DNA from: Acidimicrobiales bacterium
Lineage (GTDB): Bacteria > Actinomycetota > Acidimicrobiia > Acidimicrobiales > Poriferisodalaceae
Reading direction: 5' to 3'
Length of the DNA: 64,000 bases
Assembly (NCBI GenBank): GCA_041394185.1
Contig: JAWKIQ010000001.1
Span: 930,001-994,000 of the forward strand
Shown here: positions 25,339-33,867 of the stretch, in pieces
Numbering within the stretch: the stretch's first letter is position 1
Layout of the letters: each line of letters begins with the position of its first letter
Translations under genes and position numbers: made by a program
Notes under the pieces: generated by a model
Databases searched by the model: none
The model's input: the letters and a program-made list of their open reading frames with translations, nothing else
Told to the model about the DNA's origin: nothing

Positions 25339-26126
25339 AGCACCACCGACGGATCGGGCACCAGGTCGCGCGCCAGCCATTGGAACATGCGCCAGCCAAG
25401 GTCCGGGTCGCCCATACGGGTGGCCACATCTGCCGCCTGTATGTCGCCGATGGGTTTGGCCTCACGCGCCTTGATGTGCACCTCGGCGACCCGTTCGGCG
25501 ACCACGAACCACCCAACCGCCGCGGCCGGTGACTCGGCCCCGGTCAACAGCCCGTGGTTTCGCAGCACGCATAGCCGTGTTGTGCCCATCGCCTCGGAGA
25601 TGCGGTAGCCACCATCGGTCGAGTGAACCTCGAGGTCTTCGCCCATATAGATCGACTGGTTGCCGTAGAAACAGCACGACTCCTGGCTGATCGGCTCGAA
25701 GGGCCGAACCTCGGCGCTGAAGGGAGTGCCGTAGGGCGTGTGGGTATGAGCCGCGGACACCACCCATGGTTTGGTTTCGAAGATGGGGTAGTGGATGTTG
25801 TAGCCCGCGTGGTTGACACCACCTTCGGTGGGGCCGGCCACGATCTGGCGGTCGGGTGACACCAGCACCAGATCGTCGACGGTTGCGCGGTGGAACGGGA
25901 TTCCGTAGCCGAGCATCCAGAAGTGGTCTGTGAGGATCGGGTCTCGGGCCGAGATGTGACCGTCACCGAGCTGACCCCAGCGCATCGAGGCGAAGATGCG
26001 GTACCCGATGGCGGCCTCGTACTTGCGAACGAAGCGCGCCTCTTCTGGGTCGCTGGGCAGTGCCGGCGGCTTCGAGGCGTAGTGAATGGGCGGATACGTC
26101 GTGAATGCTTCGAGCGCCATGGCCAT
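25335..26126 (-). CDS. Class II aldolase/adducin family protein
   Basis: 263 residues. The zinc-binding HTHTPYGTPFSAEV segment near the middle and LRNHGLLTGAES towards the end provide the three His ligands expected of L-fuculose-phosphate-aldolase-like enzymes. Members include sugar-phosphate aldolases and many uncharacterised decarboxylase- or dehydratase-like proteins; the substrate is not deducible. A -10-like TAAGCT 6 nt before the ATG predicts a leaderless start, with a second ATG two codons later. The downstream acetyltransferase gene is probably coupled to this one. Confidence 0.85.
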   Translation of the reverse strand: MAMALEAFTTYPPIHYASKPPALPSDPEEARFVRKYEAAIGYRIFASMRWGQLGDGHISARDPILTDHFWMLGYGIPFHRATVDDLVLVSPDRQIVAGPTEGGVNHAGYNIHYPIFETKPWVVSAAHTHTPYGTPFSAEVRPFEPISQESCCFYGNQSIYMGEDLEVHSTDGGYRISEAMGTTRLCVLRNHGLLTGAESPAAAVGWFVVAERVAEVHIKAREAKPIGDIQAADVATRMGDPDLGWRMFQWLARDLVPDPSVVL

Positions 26127-26132
26127 GCCCCG

Positions 26133-26138
26133 AGCTTA
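26133..26138 (-). promoter_or_regulatory. -10-like TAAGCT before the class II aldolase gene
   Basis: On the minus strand TAAGCT is followed by 6 nt and the ATG at 26126, which predicts a leaderless transcript. Confidence 0.45.
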
Positions 26139-26167
26139 GGGGTGAAAGGGCCGGCGGTGGGGTGGGG

Positions 26168-26692
26168 TCAAAGGCGGTCGAAGTCGACGACGGTGTGGGC
26201 GCCGAGCTCGGCGATGGTGGCGGGGGTGGCCTTGTTGACGATGGCAGAACAGCCCACGTAGACGCCACCCAGCCCAACGGCTGCGTCGCGCAGGGCCCGG
26301 GTGGAGTTGCCGGTGGTGATCCAGTCGTCGACCACGGCAAATCGCCGACCGGGCTCGATGTCGAACGACCTCAGCAGAAACGTCTCGCTGCGGCCCCTCC
26401 AGGTGGAGGACGACACGGCCCGAATGTCGGCGCCTGGGTGATTGGTGCCGGCCTTTCGGGCCAGCACCAGGCCGACTCCGAGCTCGGCGGCTACCAGGGT
26501 TCCCAGTGCAAACCCCCGCGCCTCTGGCCCCAACACGACCTCGACCCCGAGGTCTCGCAGAGGATGGGCCAGCGCGGGGCCCAGCAAAGGGAGAATCTCG
26601 GGGTCGCGGAACAGCCCTGCGATGTCGGGATGATCGTCGACCTTGGGCATTGCCCCGAGCAGCACCTCTGCAAGCAGGTCCGACGAACTCAT
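26168..26692 (-). CDS. Phosphoribosyltransferase, adenine/orotate PRTase type
   Basis: 174 residues of type I PRTase fold. The PRPP-binding motif VVDDWITTGNST is clear, and LGPEARGFALGTLVAAELG matches the adenine phosphoribosyltransferase N-terminal block. Salvage of adenine (or a related base) to its nucleotide with PRPP is the likely role. Adenine-specific assignment is tentative, as xanthine and regulatory PRTases share these features. It has its own TATCGT element immediately upstream and is not overlapped by neighbours. Confidence 0.8.
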   Translation of the reverse strand: MSSSDLLAEVLLGAMPKVDDHPDIAGLFRDPEILPLLGPALAHPLRDLGVEVVLGPEARGFALGTLVAAELGVGLVLARKAGTNHPGADIRAVSSSTWRGRSETFLLRSFDIEPGRRFAVVDDWITTGNSTRALRDAAVGLGGVYVGCSAIVNKATPATIAELGAHTVVDFDRL

Positions 26693-26698
26693 GGCCCC

Positions 26699-26704
26699 AC
26701 GATA
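26699..26704 (-). promoter_or_regulatory. -10-like TATCGT before the phosphoribosyltransferase gene
   Basis: On the minus strand TATCGT is followed by 6 nt and the ATG at 26692, which predicts a leaderless transcript. Confidence 0.45.
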
Positions 26705-26720
26705 GGGACCGGTTGTGGCG

Positions 26721-27017
26721 TTACAGATCCTTGATCTCGCCGATTTCGTACATCTTGATCGACCGACCTGTGAACATGCCCTTGGTGGCGCGACCGAAAT
26801 CCTTCATGTGGTCGGTGCCCATGTGGCCTGCCAGGTTCGCGGCCGATTCCCACATCTCGAACAGGCGAATGGTCGACGGATCGTTGACGTCTGGCGACAT
26901 CACATACTCGATGTTGCCCTCTTCCTGGCTGGTGCCCGCCATGGCGGCCTTGGCAGCCTCGAGCACTGCGTCGCGGTCGTCGGCGTTGACGGAGAGGGTT
27001 CCTGCGATGATGATCAT
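26721..27017 (-). CDS. Antibiotic biosynthesis monooxygenase (ABM)-domain protein, YgiN-like
   Basis: 98 residues forming one dimeric alpha/beta-barrel ABM unit: IIIAGTLSV strand, helix through EAAKAAMAG, GNIEYVMSPDV, then FEMWESAANLAGHM before a final strand. Similar small proteins act as quinol monooxygenases or binding proteins in electron and oxidative metabolism. No catalytic residue can be assigned. The ATG at 27017 is chosen over longer in-frame sequence because it starts the first strand and lies 7 nt after TACGGT. Confidence 0.82.
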   Translation of the reverse strand: MIIIAGTLSVNADDRDAVLEAAKAAMAGTSQEEGNIEYVMSPDVNDPSTIRLFEMWESAANLAGHMGTDHMKDFGRATKGMFTGRSIKMYEIGEIKDL

Positions 27018-27024
27018 GGGCCGC

Positions 27025-27030
27025 ACCGTA
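27025..27030 (-). promoter_or_regulatory. -10-like TACGGT before the ABM gene
   Basis: On the minus strand TACGGT is followed by 7 nt and the ATG at 27017, which predicts a leaderless transcript. Confidence 0.4.
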
Positions 27031-27058
27031 CCGACGTTGCCGCGCCCACGACAAACCG

Positions 27059-28045
27059 TCAGCGGGACAGGAACGTGTCGAGCAGCCGCGTCGCTGCTCG
27101 GCCAGGAGGCTCGTCGCCGGCCAGAACATGAGCCTCCAGTTGCGGCACCAGGTCGGCCACCCGCTGGTCGGCCAGGGCCCGGTCGACCAGCTCGTCTCGA
27201 AATGCGTCCCACATCCACCTGACGCGCTGAGCGCTGCGCTTCGAGACGAACTCGCCGGCGTCGGTGAGCTTCTTGCGGTGCAGCTGAAGTTGCTGCCACA
27301 GCTCTGGCACACCCAGCCCGGTCAGACCGGCGCATGTCACCACGGTGGGGTTCCAGTTCGGCGACTTGGGCTCGAGCAGGCGCATGGCGGCCATGTAGTC
27401 GCGCGCCGCCGATCGGGCCCGTGCGGCGTTGTCGCCGTCGGCCTTGTTCACGGCGATGATGTCTGCAATCTCGAGTATGCCCTTCTTGATTCCCTGCAGT
27501 TCGTCGCCAGCGCCCGGAAGCATCAACACCAGGAACACATCGACCATGTCGGCTACGACCGTCTCGCTTTGGCCCACGCCGACGGTTTCGACCAGGACCA
27601 CGTCGAAGCCGGCCGCCTCGACGACCACGATCGACTCTCGGGTGCGGCGAGCCACACCGCCCAGGGTCCCGGCAGTGGGGCTGGGGCGAATGAAGGCCTG
27701 CCGATCCACAGACAGCCGTGCCATGCGGGTCTTGTCGCCCAGGATCGAGCCCCCGCTGCGACTGCTGGTGGGGTCGACCGCCAGCACGGCAACGCGGTGG
27801 CCCAGGCCGGTGAGATAGGTGCCGAGTTCGTCGATGAACGTCGATTTGCCCACCCCTGGTACGCCGGTGATGCCGATGCGGTGGGTCCCCTCGGCCGACC
27901 CCAGAAGGGCGAGGAGGTCCTGTGCACGCTGTCGGTCGGATGGGCGAGTCGACTCGACGAGGGTGATGCTACGACCGAGCATCGCCCGATCCTGGGCCTT
28001 CACCCCTGCGGCGAGCTCTTCGCTGGACGGCGGCGTGGCTGGCAT
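27059..28045 (-). CDS. meaB: Methylmalonyl-CoA mutase-associated GTPase MeaB
   Basis: 328 residues of the G3E/ArgK GTPase family. Walker A is GVPGVGKST (residues 61-69). Further motifs are VDPTSSRSGGSILGDKTRM and LVETVGVGQSE, with NKADGDN supplying guanine specificity and a C-terminal dimerisation helix. MeaB loads, protects and repairs the adenosylcobalamin cofactor of methylmalonyl-CoA mutase. The mutase genes are upstream on the same strand, but a surface-protein gene separates them. A TACCGT element lies just ahead of the start. Confidence 0.93.
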   Translation of the reverse strand: MPATPPSSEELAAGVKAQDRAMLGRSITLVESTRPSDRQRAQDLLALLGSAEGTHRIGITGVPGVGKSTFIDELGTYLTGLGHRVAVLAVDPTSSRSGGSILGDKTRMARLSVDRQAFIRPSPTAGTLGGVARRTRESIVVVEAAGFDVVLVETVGVGQSETVVADMVDVFLVLMLPGAGDELQGIKKGILEIADIIAVNKADGDNAARARSAARDYMAAMRLLEPKSPNWNPTVVTCAGLTGLGVPELWQQLQLHRKKLTDAGEFVSKRSAQRVRWMWDAFRDELVDRALADQRVADLVPQLEAHVLAGDEPPGRAATRLLDTFLSR

Positions 28046-28052
28046 TGCCCCG

Positions 28053-28058
28053 ACGGTA
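28053..28058 (-). promoter_or_regulatory. -10-like TACCGT before meaB
   Basis: On the minus strand TACCGT is followed by 7 nt and the ATG at 28045. It overlaps the end of the preceding surface-protein gene region and predicts a leaderless meaB transcript. Confidence 0.4.
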
Positions 28059-28061
28059 GCG

Positions 28062-29759
28062 TCAGCGACGCCAGTGGTCTGACGTGGTCGCCACCATCGT
28101 CATGCCCGCCTTCAGGACCCGGCCCCTGAGATCGAGCAGGTGGGCGAGATACAGCAGTGCCAATCCGGCTGCGATCAGGGTGGTGCCCATCGACAGGCCC
28201 GACGTGGTGTCGATGCCGGTGCCGGGCAGCCCGTTCTGCACCGTGTCGGACACAGCGACGGTGTTGTTGGCAGGATTGACGTCGGTGGCAACGCCGGTGG
28301 CAACCGCGGTTGCGTTGGCCACGTCGCCGACCGTGCCTCCGACGGTGGTCAGGATCGTCAGAGGTGGCGTGGTGTCGCCCGCGTTCAGCGGATTGATGAA
28401 GAAGCACACGATCGAGTTGGGATTGTTTGAACACGACCATCCCAAACCGCTACCACCCAGCGAGGTGTACGTCGGCGAGAACGTGACCGAAACCGAGACC
28501 GGCCCCGGCTCGTCCTGGGCGTCGATATTGGAAACCGTGGCTTCCCAGACGACATCAGATCCCAGGGCCGGTGCGTCGGGTGTCGAGAACGCCAAGGCGA
28601 GATCGTGGCCTGCGCCGATGGTCATCGAGTGGACCGTGTCGGGCGTGCCGTTGCACAACGCGTCGCCGGCCTCGAGCACACCGGCCGGGCCTTGCACGAC
28701 CCACTCGGCCAACTCGTTTGGGTCTGCGATGGCGTCGACGAGATCGAGCGGTATCTGCACATAGGCCGAACGATCGTTGGGCCAATAGGTCCCGGCGGGC
28801 AGCGTCACCGAGATGGCCCCGTTGGCCCCCTCCGAGGTGGTTGCCCCGACGATGGGGTTGCCGTTGCCGTCGCGGATGGTGCCGATGCTGAGGTCGGCAC
28901 TGGTGATTTCGCTGGCAGCCGTTGGCGCCAGGGTCAGGGTCGTGGGGCCTGTCAGCTCACCGTTGACGACCAGTGACAGCACTGCGCCGCCCGACTCTGT
29001 GGTCAACGACGGGTTGGTGGAAGGTTGGTCGTAGAACTCGACCAGGGCGGGCAGGTCGACGGAGATGTCCTCGAGGAGGTTGCCGATGTCAGCGGTGGGC
29101 GCGCCGACCAACACGTCGAAAGCGAAGCGGTATGGGCCGGCGGCGGCGGGCCCGCTCCACGTTCCGGTCCATGTCTTCCAACCCTCGTTCTTGCGGGCCT
29201 CTAGCGGCCCAGACGAATAGTCGGGCGAAGCGGGTGGCACGACGTCGACCCAGTCGGCGGGCTCGGTGATGGTCACCTGCATGGTCTCGTTGAAGCTGCC
29301 GGTGCGCGCGTGGTGATGAGCGGTCCAGGCAACGGCTTCGCCCGCCTGCAAACACAGATCCTGGAACACCGCCGACCCCGTCTCGGCGTTGAGCTCGATA
29401 TAGGTATCACCTGTGAGGGCTGCGATGCCGTACTTGCCAGAGTTGATGACCTCGATCGGGTGGTCTCGTCCGCCCGCTGTGGCCGTGGGTGGGTGGGTCG
29501 ACTGCCAACCGGTGATCTTGGGCGACTGAGCCCCGTTGAGCGCATCGAACAGGGTCGGGTTGGTCACCACCGAGGCGACCTCGAACGACGGGTTGACGAT
29601 GGCCCGCACCGGGGTCAGCGCGGCCGGAGGGATTATCACGCCGGGCGTGGGCGCTGAGGCCCGCCAGGTTTGGGCTCCGGCGTTGTCCACTGCCAAGACG
29701 CAAGACACTATGGCCACCAGGCAAACGAGGGCGCGAGCTGGTGTGTGGCGCGTGAACAT
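28062..29759 (-). CDS. Secreted, LPxTG-like wall-anchored surface protein
   Basis: 565 residues from the ATG at 29759. The signal peptide (hydrophobic stretch LVCLVAIVSCVLAV, Ala-Gln-Ala-type cleavage region) is followed by a C-terminal-tail arrangement of sorting proteins: LPGTG, a hydrophobic helix and a basic end. The N-terminal domain (about 40-260) resembles carbohydrate-binding or jelly-roll modules with NPSFEVASVV at its start. The C-terminal domain, ending ATAVATGVATDVNPANNTVA, is DUF11-like and immunoglobulin-like. Placement at the cell surface is likely. Its ligand and any partner sortase are not visible here. Its position between mutB and meaB is unexpected. Confidence 0.78.
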   Translation of the reverse strand: MFTRHTPARALVCLVAIVSCVLAVDNAGAQTWRASAPTPGVIIPPAALTPVRAIVNPSFEVASVVTNPTLFDALNGAQSPKITGWQSTHPPTATAGGRDHPIEVINSGKYGIAALTGDTYIELNAETGSAVFQDLCLQAGEAVAWTAHHHARTGSFNETMQVTITEPADWVDVVPPASPDYSSGPLEARKNEGWKTWTGTWSGPAAAGPYRFAFDVLVGAPTADIGNLLEDISVDLPALVEFYDQPSTNPSLTTESGGAVLSLVVNGELTGPTTLTLAPTAASEITSADLSIGTIRDGNGNPIVGATTSEGANGAISVTLPAGTYWPNDRSAYVQIPLDLVDAIADPNELAEWVVQGPAGVLEAGDALCNGTPDTVHSMTIGAGHDLALAFSTPDAPALGSDVVWEATVSNIDAQDEPGPVSVSVTFSPTYTSLGGSGLGWSCSNNPNSIVCFFINPLNAGDTTPPLTILTTVGGTVGDVANATAVATGVATDVNPANNTVAVSDTVQNGLPGTGIDTTSGLSMGTTLIAAGLALLYLAHLLDLRGRVLKAGMTMVATTSDHWRR

Positions 29760-29820
29760 CGCCAAGCCTGTCGGCCGGTGCCGGGGCGGCACAAGCGCAA
29801 GCCGCCATGTGGGGGGCTGC

Positions 29821-31986
29821 CTAGTCGAGGCGGTCCAACAGCTCCAGAGCAGCGTCGGCGATGACGGTGCCGGGTGGGAAGATCGCTGCTGCGCCGGCCT
29901 GGCGCAGTGCATCGAAGTCCTGAGGCGGGATGACTCCGCCCACCACCACCAGGATGTCGTCGCGGCCCAGCGCGGCGAGCTCGGCCTTGAGCTCTGGCAC
30001 CAGGGTCAGGTGGCCTGCCGCCAGCGACGAGGCACCGACGATGTGGACGTCGTTCTCGACGGCCTGCAGCGCAACCTCGGCCGGGGTCGAGAACAGGGGG
30101 CCGATGTCGACGTCGAAGCCCAGATCGGCGAACGCGGTGGCGATGACCTTCTGTCCGCGGTCGTGGCCGTCCTGGCCCATCTTGGCCACCAGGATGCGGG
30201 GCCGGCGGCCGTGTTGTGCCTCGAAGGACTCGATGCGTTCGCGGGCGCTGGTCACCTCGGCCGAACCTCCCATCTCAGAGCTGTACACGCCCGAGATCGT
30301 CTTCACCTGGGCGACGTGGCGCCCGAATGCCTTCTCGACGGCGTCGCTGATCTCGCCGACCGTCGCCATCGCACGGGCCGCGTCGATCGACAGCGCCAGC
30401 AGGTTTCCATCACCCCGCGACGCTGCGTTGGTGAGCGCATCGAGAGCGCTGGCAACCCGGCTGGGGTCGCGTTCGGCGCGCAGTCGCTCGAGTTTGGCGA
30501 TCTGGGCGGCACGCACCTCGGCGTTGTCGACCTTCAGAACAGCAATGTCCTCGTTGCCGTCGAGACGGTACTTGTTGACACCAACCACCGTCTGACGGCC
30601 CGAGTCGATGCGGGCCTGCGTGCGCGCCGCGGCCTCTTCGATGCGCAGCTTGGGGATGCCGGCATCGATGGCCTTGGCCATTCCGCCCTGCTCCTCGACC
30701 TCGCGGATGTGTTCCATGGCACGGGCGGCCAGTTTGTGGGTGAGGGCCTCGACGTAATAGCTGCCGCCCCAAGGGTCGATCGAGCGCGTCGTGCCCGACT
30801 CTTGCTGCAGCACCAGCTGGGTGTTTCGCGCAATGCGGGCACTGAAGTCGGTCGGCAGGGCCAACGCCTCGTCGAAGGCGTTGGTGTGCAGGCTCTGCGT
30901 GTGGCCCTGGGTGGCGGCCATGGCCTCGACACAAGTGCGAACCACGTTGTTGTAGACATCCTGAGCGGTGAGGCTCCAGCCCGAGGTCTGGCTGTGGGTG
31001 CGCAGCGACAGGCTCTTGGGGTTGGTTGGGTTGAAGCCCGAAACGAGCTGCGACCACAACAGCCGCGCCGCCCTCAGCTTGGCCACCTCCATGAAGAAGT
31101 TCATTCCGATGGCCCAAAAGAAGCTGAGCCTCGGAGCGAAGTCGTCGACGCCGAGCCCGGCATCGATACCGGCTCGGATGTACTCGACACCGTCGGCGAG
31201 GGTGTAGGCCAGCTCGAGATCGGCCGTGGCCCCGGCCTCTTGCATGTGATAGCCCGAGATCGAGATCGAGTTGAACCGCGGCATGTTCTGGCTGGTGAAC
31301 TCGAAGATGTCGCCGATGATGCGCATGCTGGGCGCCGGCGGGTAGATGTAGGTGTTGCGGACCATGAACTCCTTCAGAATGTCGTTCTGAATGGTTCCGG
31401 CCAGCTGCTGGGGCTTGACGCCCTGCTCCTCGGCGGCCACGACATACAGCGCAAGAACGGGCAGCACCGCACCGTTCATGGTCATCGACACGCTCATCTG
31501 ATCCAGCGGGATGCCACCGAACAGTGTGCGCATGTCGTAGATCGAGTCGATGGCAACACCGGCCATGCCGACGTCGCCCGCCACCCTGGGGTGGTCGGAG
31601 TCGTAGCCGCGATGTGTGGCCAGGTCGAACGCCACCGACAGGCCCTTTTGGCCCGCTGCGAGGTTGCGGCGATAGAACGCGTTCGAGTCTTCTGCGGTCG
31701 AGAAGCCCGCGTACTGACGAACCGTCCACGGCTGGTTGGTGTACATCGTCGAGTACGGGCCACGCACGAACGGGGCGAATCCGGGCAGCGAGTCGAGGTC
31801 GCCCAGGCCATCGAGGTCGGCCGCCGTGTACAGAGGCGCCACCTCGATGCCCTCTGGCGTGTTGGTGAACACGTCCTCTGAGCCGATCTGGGCCTCGGCC
31901 ATCAGCAGCCAACGATCGAGGTCGCCTTCGTCGCCGGACGATCCGCCGGCGAGGTCGACACTGGTGAAGTCGGGTACCGCGGTCAT
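29821..31986 (-). CDS. mutB: Methylmalonyl-CoA mutase, large (alpha) subunit
   Basis: 721 residues from the ATG at 31986, which overlaps the mutA stop in an ATGA. The TIM-barrel part contains RPWTVRQYAGF-type sequence (here QPWTVRQYAGFSTAEDSNAF) and HTNAFDEALALPTDFSARIA. The C-terminal cobalamin domain has the DxHxxG signature as GQDGHDRGQKV near residue 600, with GGVIPPQDF close to the end. It isomerises (R)-methylmalonyl-CoA to succinyl-CoA using adenosylcobalamin, for propionate, odd-chain or branched-chain breakdown. It is full length and intact. Confidence 0.96.
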   Translation of the reverse strand: MTAVPDFTSVDLAGGSSGDEGDLDRWLLMAEAQIGSEDVFTNTPEGIEVAPLYTAADLDGLGDLDSLPGFAPFVRGPYSTMYTNQPWTVRQYAGFSTAEDSNAFYRRNLAAGQKGLSVAFDLATHRGYDSDHPRVAGDVGMAGVAIDSIYDMRTLFGGIPLDQMSVSMTMNGAVLPVLALYVVAAEEQGVKPQQLAGTIQNDILKEFMVRNTYIYPPAPSMRIIGDIFEFTSQNMPRFNSISISGYHMQEAGATADLELAYTLADGVEYIRAGIDAGLGVDDFAPRLSFFWAIGMNFFMEVAKLRAARLLWSQLVSGFNPTNPKSLSLRTHSQTSGWSLTAQDVYNNVVRTCVEAMAATQGHTQSLHTNAFDEALALPTDFSARIARNTQLVLQQESGTTRSIDPWGGSYYVEALTHKLAARAMEHIREVEEQGGMAKAIDAGIPKLRIEEAAARTQARIDSGRQTVVGVNKYRLDGNEDIAVLKVDNAEVRAAQIAKLERLRAERDPSRVASALDALTNAASRGDGNLLALSIDAARAMATVGEISDAVEKAFGRHVAQVKTISGVYSSEMGGSAEVTSARERIESFEAQHGRRPRILVAKMGQDGHDRGQKVIATAFADLGFDVDIGPLFSTPAEVALQAVENDVHIVGASSLAAGHLTLVPELKAELAALGRDDILVVVGGVIPPQDFDALRQAGAAAIFPPGTVIADAALELLDRLD

Positions 31987-33812
31987 CGGGCGCCTCCCTG
32001 GGCCAGAACCTGGTGAGCTCGGGTCAACACCTCGGCGACGTCGACGCCGAGATGCACGAATTCGTCGATGCCGGCCTGGCGCCAAGCCGACTCGTTGTCG
32101 CCGGGCGATCCTGCCAGATAAACGTATGTCGCTCCGGAATCCTTGAGGGCCCGGGCGGCGGCTGCGGCCGACTCGGCGTACTGGGCGTCGGATCCACAGA
32201 TGACCGCCACGCTCGCCCCAGACGACACGAATGCCTCGGCCATCGCTTCGTTGTCGTCGAACCCGTCGGTGGCCAGGGTTGCAACCCCGCCCACGGCGAA
32301 CAGGTTCGCCGCGAAGGTGGCTCGTGCCGTGTGTGCTGCCACCGAGCCCAGGTTGGCCGAGAACACCGAGGCGGCCGGGGCCGCCGAACGCAGCTGCTCG
32401 AACGTCTCGGCGGGTCGGAACAGGCCAAGCGGTTCACAGGTTACGACCCCGGTGGAGGAGTCTCCGCCTGCAGCAGCAGGTGCCCTGGTGAGCTGTTGTT
32501 CGGCCAGGTCGGGAAACTCGGTGACGCCGGTGATGGCCTGCTTGCGCCTGGCCACCTTGGCCTCGGTGCGTTGCCTGGCTGCTGCGATGTCGCTCTGCAA
32601 GCGCCCATCGAGCAGGGCCGCGGCGATGCCGCCCCCAGCCTCGAGTTGCTGGAACAGCGCCCAGGCCCGCTGGGCGATCTGATCGGTGAGGTTCTCTACA
32701 TAGTACGAACCGCCCGCGGCGTCGATCACGGACGCCAAAGCCGATTCTTCGGCCAGGATCAACTGGATGTTGCGGGCGATGCGCAGCCCCAGATCGTCGG
32801 GTTGGCCCAGTGCGGCGTCGAAGGGGGTGACGGTGATGGCCTTGGCGCCGCCGACTGCGGCGGCGAACGCGCCGATGGTGGTGCGAAGCATGTTCACCCA
32901 CGGATCGACACGGGTGATCATCGACGACGAGGTCTGGGCGTGTATGCGCATGCCCCGCTCGTGGCCGCCACATGCCTCGACTATTCGCGCCCAGCACACC
33001 CTGGCGGCCCGCAGCTTGGCGATGGAGGTGAACTGGTCGGCGTCGACGGTCATCGAGAAGGCGAGGTCATGGACGGCCTCGTCGACGCTGCGCCCCTGGT
33101 CGACCAGGTTGCGAAGGTAGGTGACCGCCGTCGACAGCATGCATGCGATCTCGGTGGCTGCCCCGGCGCCCGCGTGGCCGTATGGACGGCCGTCGACGCG
33201 AACCGGCACGACCATGGGCATGTCGCCCACCTCGTAGGCGACCTCGGACATCTCGTGCAGTGCTGCTTCGAGGGTGCTGGGCAGCGACCCGGTGGCGGCC
33301 AGCCGCCCGATGGGGTCGATTCCGAGCGAACCGATGGGCATCTGGCCCAGGTCGCGGGCCCTCCACAGCTCGATCATCGGCGTCGGGTGGGCGCCGTCGA
33401 GGTGAACACCGGCCATGTCGAGGTACACGCCCTCGAGCACGGCCTCCAGCTGTGAGCGGTCGGCGGGGCAGTTGACCAGCGCAATCGAGGTGACGCCTCG
33501 CTCGAGACCCTGCAGGATCTGGGCGTTGACCTCTGGCGACGTGGCGTCGAGCTGCTGACGGACGTCCCAACCGGCCCTTGTCGCGGCGGCCGTGGCGCCT
33601 CGCCTGTGGTCTCCGGTGCCAGGCAGAGAGGTAGGGCGTTGATGTTGTTCGCGCGTGTAGAGGGGATGGATCTGGGTTCCGTCGGGGCCGTCGACCACCA
33701 GCGAATCTATGGAACGGCCTCGCAAGGCGGCTTCGGCGGCCGCTACCCAGGTCTCGAGCAACGGACGCTCGAAGGTGACCTGCACGTCGGTGATAGCTGA
33801 GTTGTCTGCCAC
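31983..33812 (-). CDS. mutA: Methylmalonyl-CoA mutase, small (beta) subunit
   Basis: 609 residues from a GTG at 33812. It is a paralogue of the large subunit with barrel motifs such as HAQTSSSMITRVDPWVNMLR and DAAGGSYYVENLTDQIA, but the C-terminal cobalamin domain lacks the DxHxxG motif, as expected for the non-catalytic partner. It forms the heterodimer with mutB, which starts within its stop codon. TAGTCT lies 6 nt before the GTG, so the operon is probably transcribed without a leader. Confidence 0.94.
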   Translation of the reverse strand: MADNSAITDVQVTFERPLLETWVAAAEAALRGRSIDSLVVDGPDGTQIHPLYTREQHQRPTSLPGTGDHRRGATAAATRAGWDVRQQLDATSPEVNAQILQGLERGVTSIALVNCPADRSQLEAVLEGVYLDMAGVHLDGAHPTPMIELWRARDLGQMPIGSLGIDPIGRLAATGSLPSTLEAALHEMSEVAYEVGDMPMVVPVRVDGRPYGHAGAGAATEIACMLSTAVTYLRNLVDQGRSVDEAVHDLAFSMTVDADQFTSIAKLRAARVCWARIVEACGGHERGMRIHAQTSSSMITRVDPWVNMLRTTIGAFAAAVGGAKAITVTPFDAALGQPDDLGLRIARNIQLILAEESALASVIDAAGGSYYVENLTDQIAQRAWALFQQLEAGGGIAAALLDGRLQSDIAAARQRTEAKVARRKQAITGVTEFPDLAEQQLTRAPAAAGGDSSTGVVTCEPLGLFRPAETFEQLRSAAPAASVFSANLGSVAAHTARATFAANLFAVGGVATLATDGFDDNEAMAEAFVSSGASVAVICGSDAQYAESAAAAARALKDSGATYVYLAGSPGDNESAWRQAGIDEFVHLGVDVAEVLTRAHQVLAQGGAR

Positions 33813-33818
33813 CCACCC

Positions 33819-33824
33819 AGACTA
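33819..33824 (-). promoter_or_regulatory. -10-like TAGTCT before mutA
   Basis: On the minus strand TAGTCT is followed by 6 nt and the mutA GTG at 33812, which predicts a leaderless mRNA. Confidence 0.45.
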
Positions 33825-33867
33825 GGGCGCACAGAGGGGCAGGCCAGCACCCGAGCGCGGCGAGCGC

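Noticed and set aside
30410..31912. Long open frame on the same strand but another frame within mutB
   Set aside because: Low-complexity Arg/His sequence without conserved motifs; mutB in the overlapping frame is complete.
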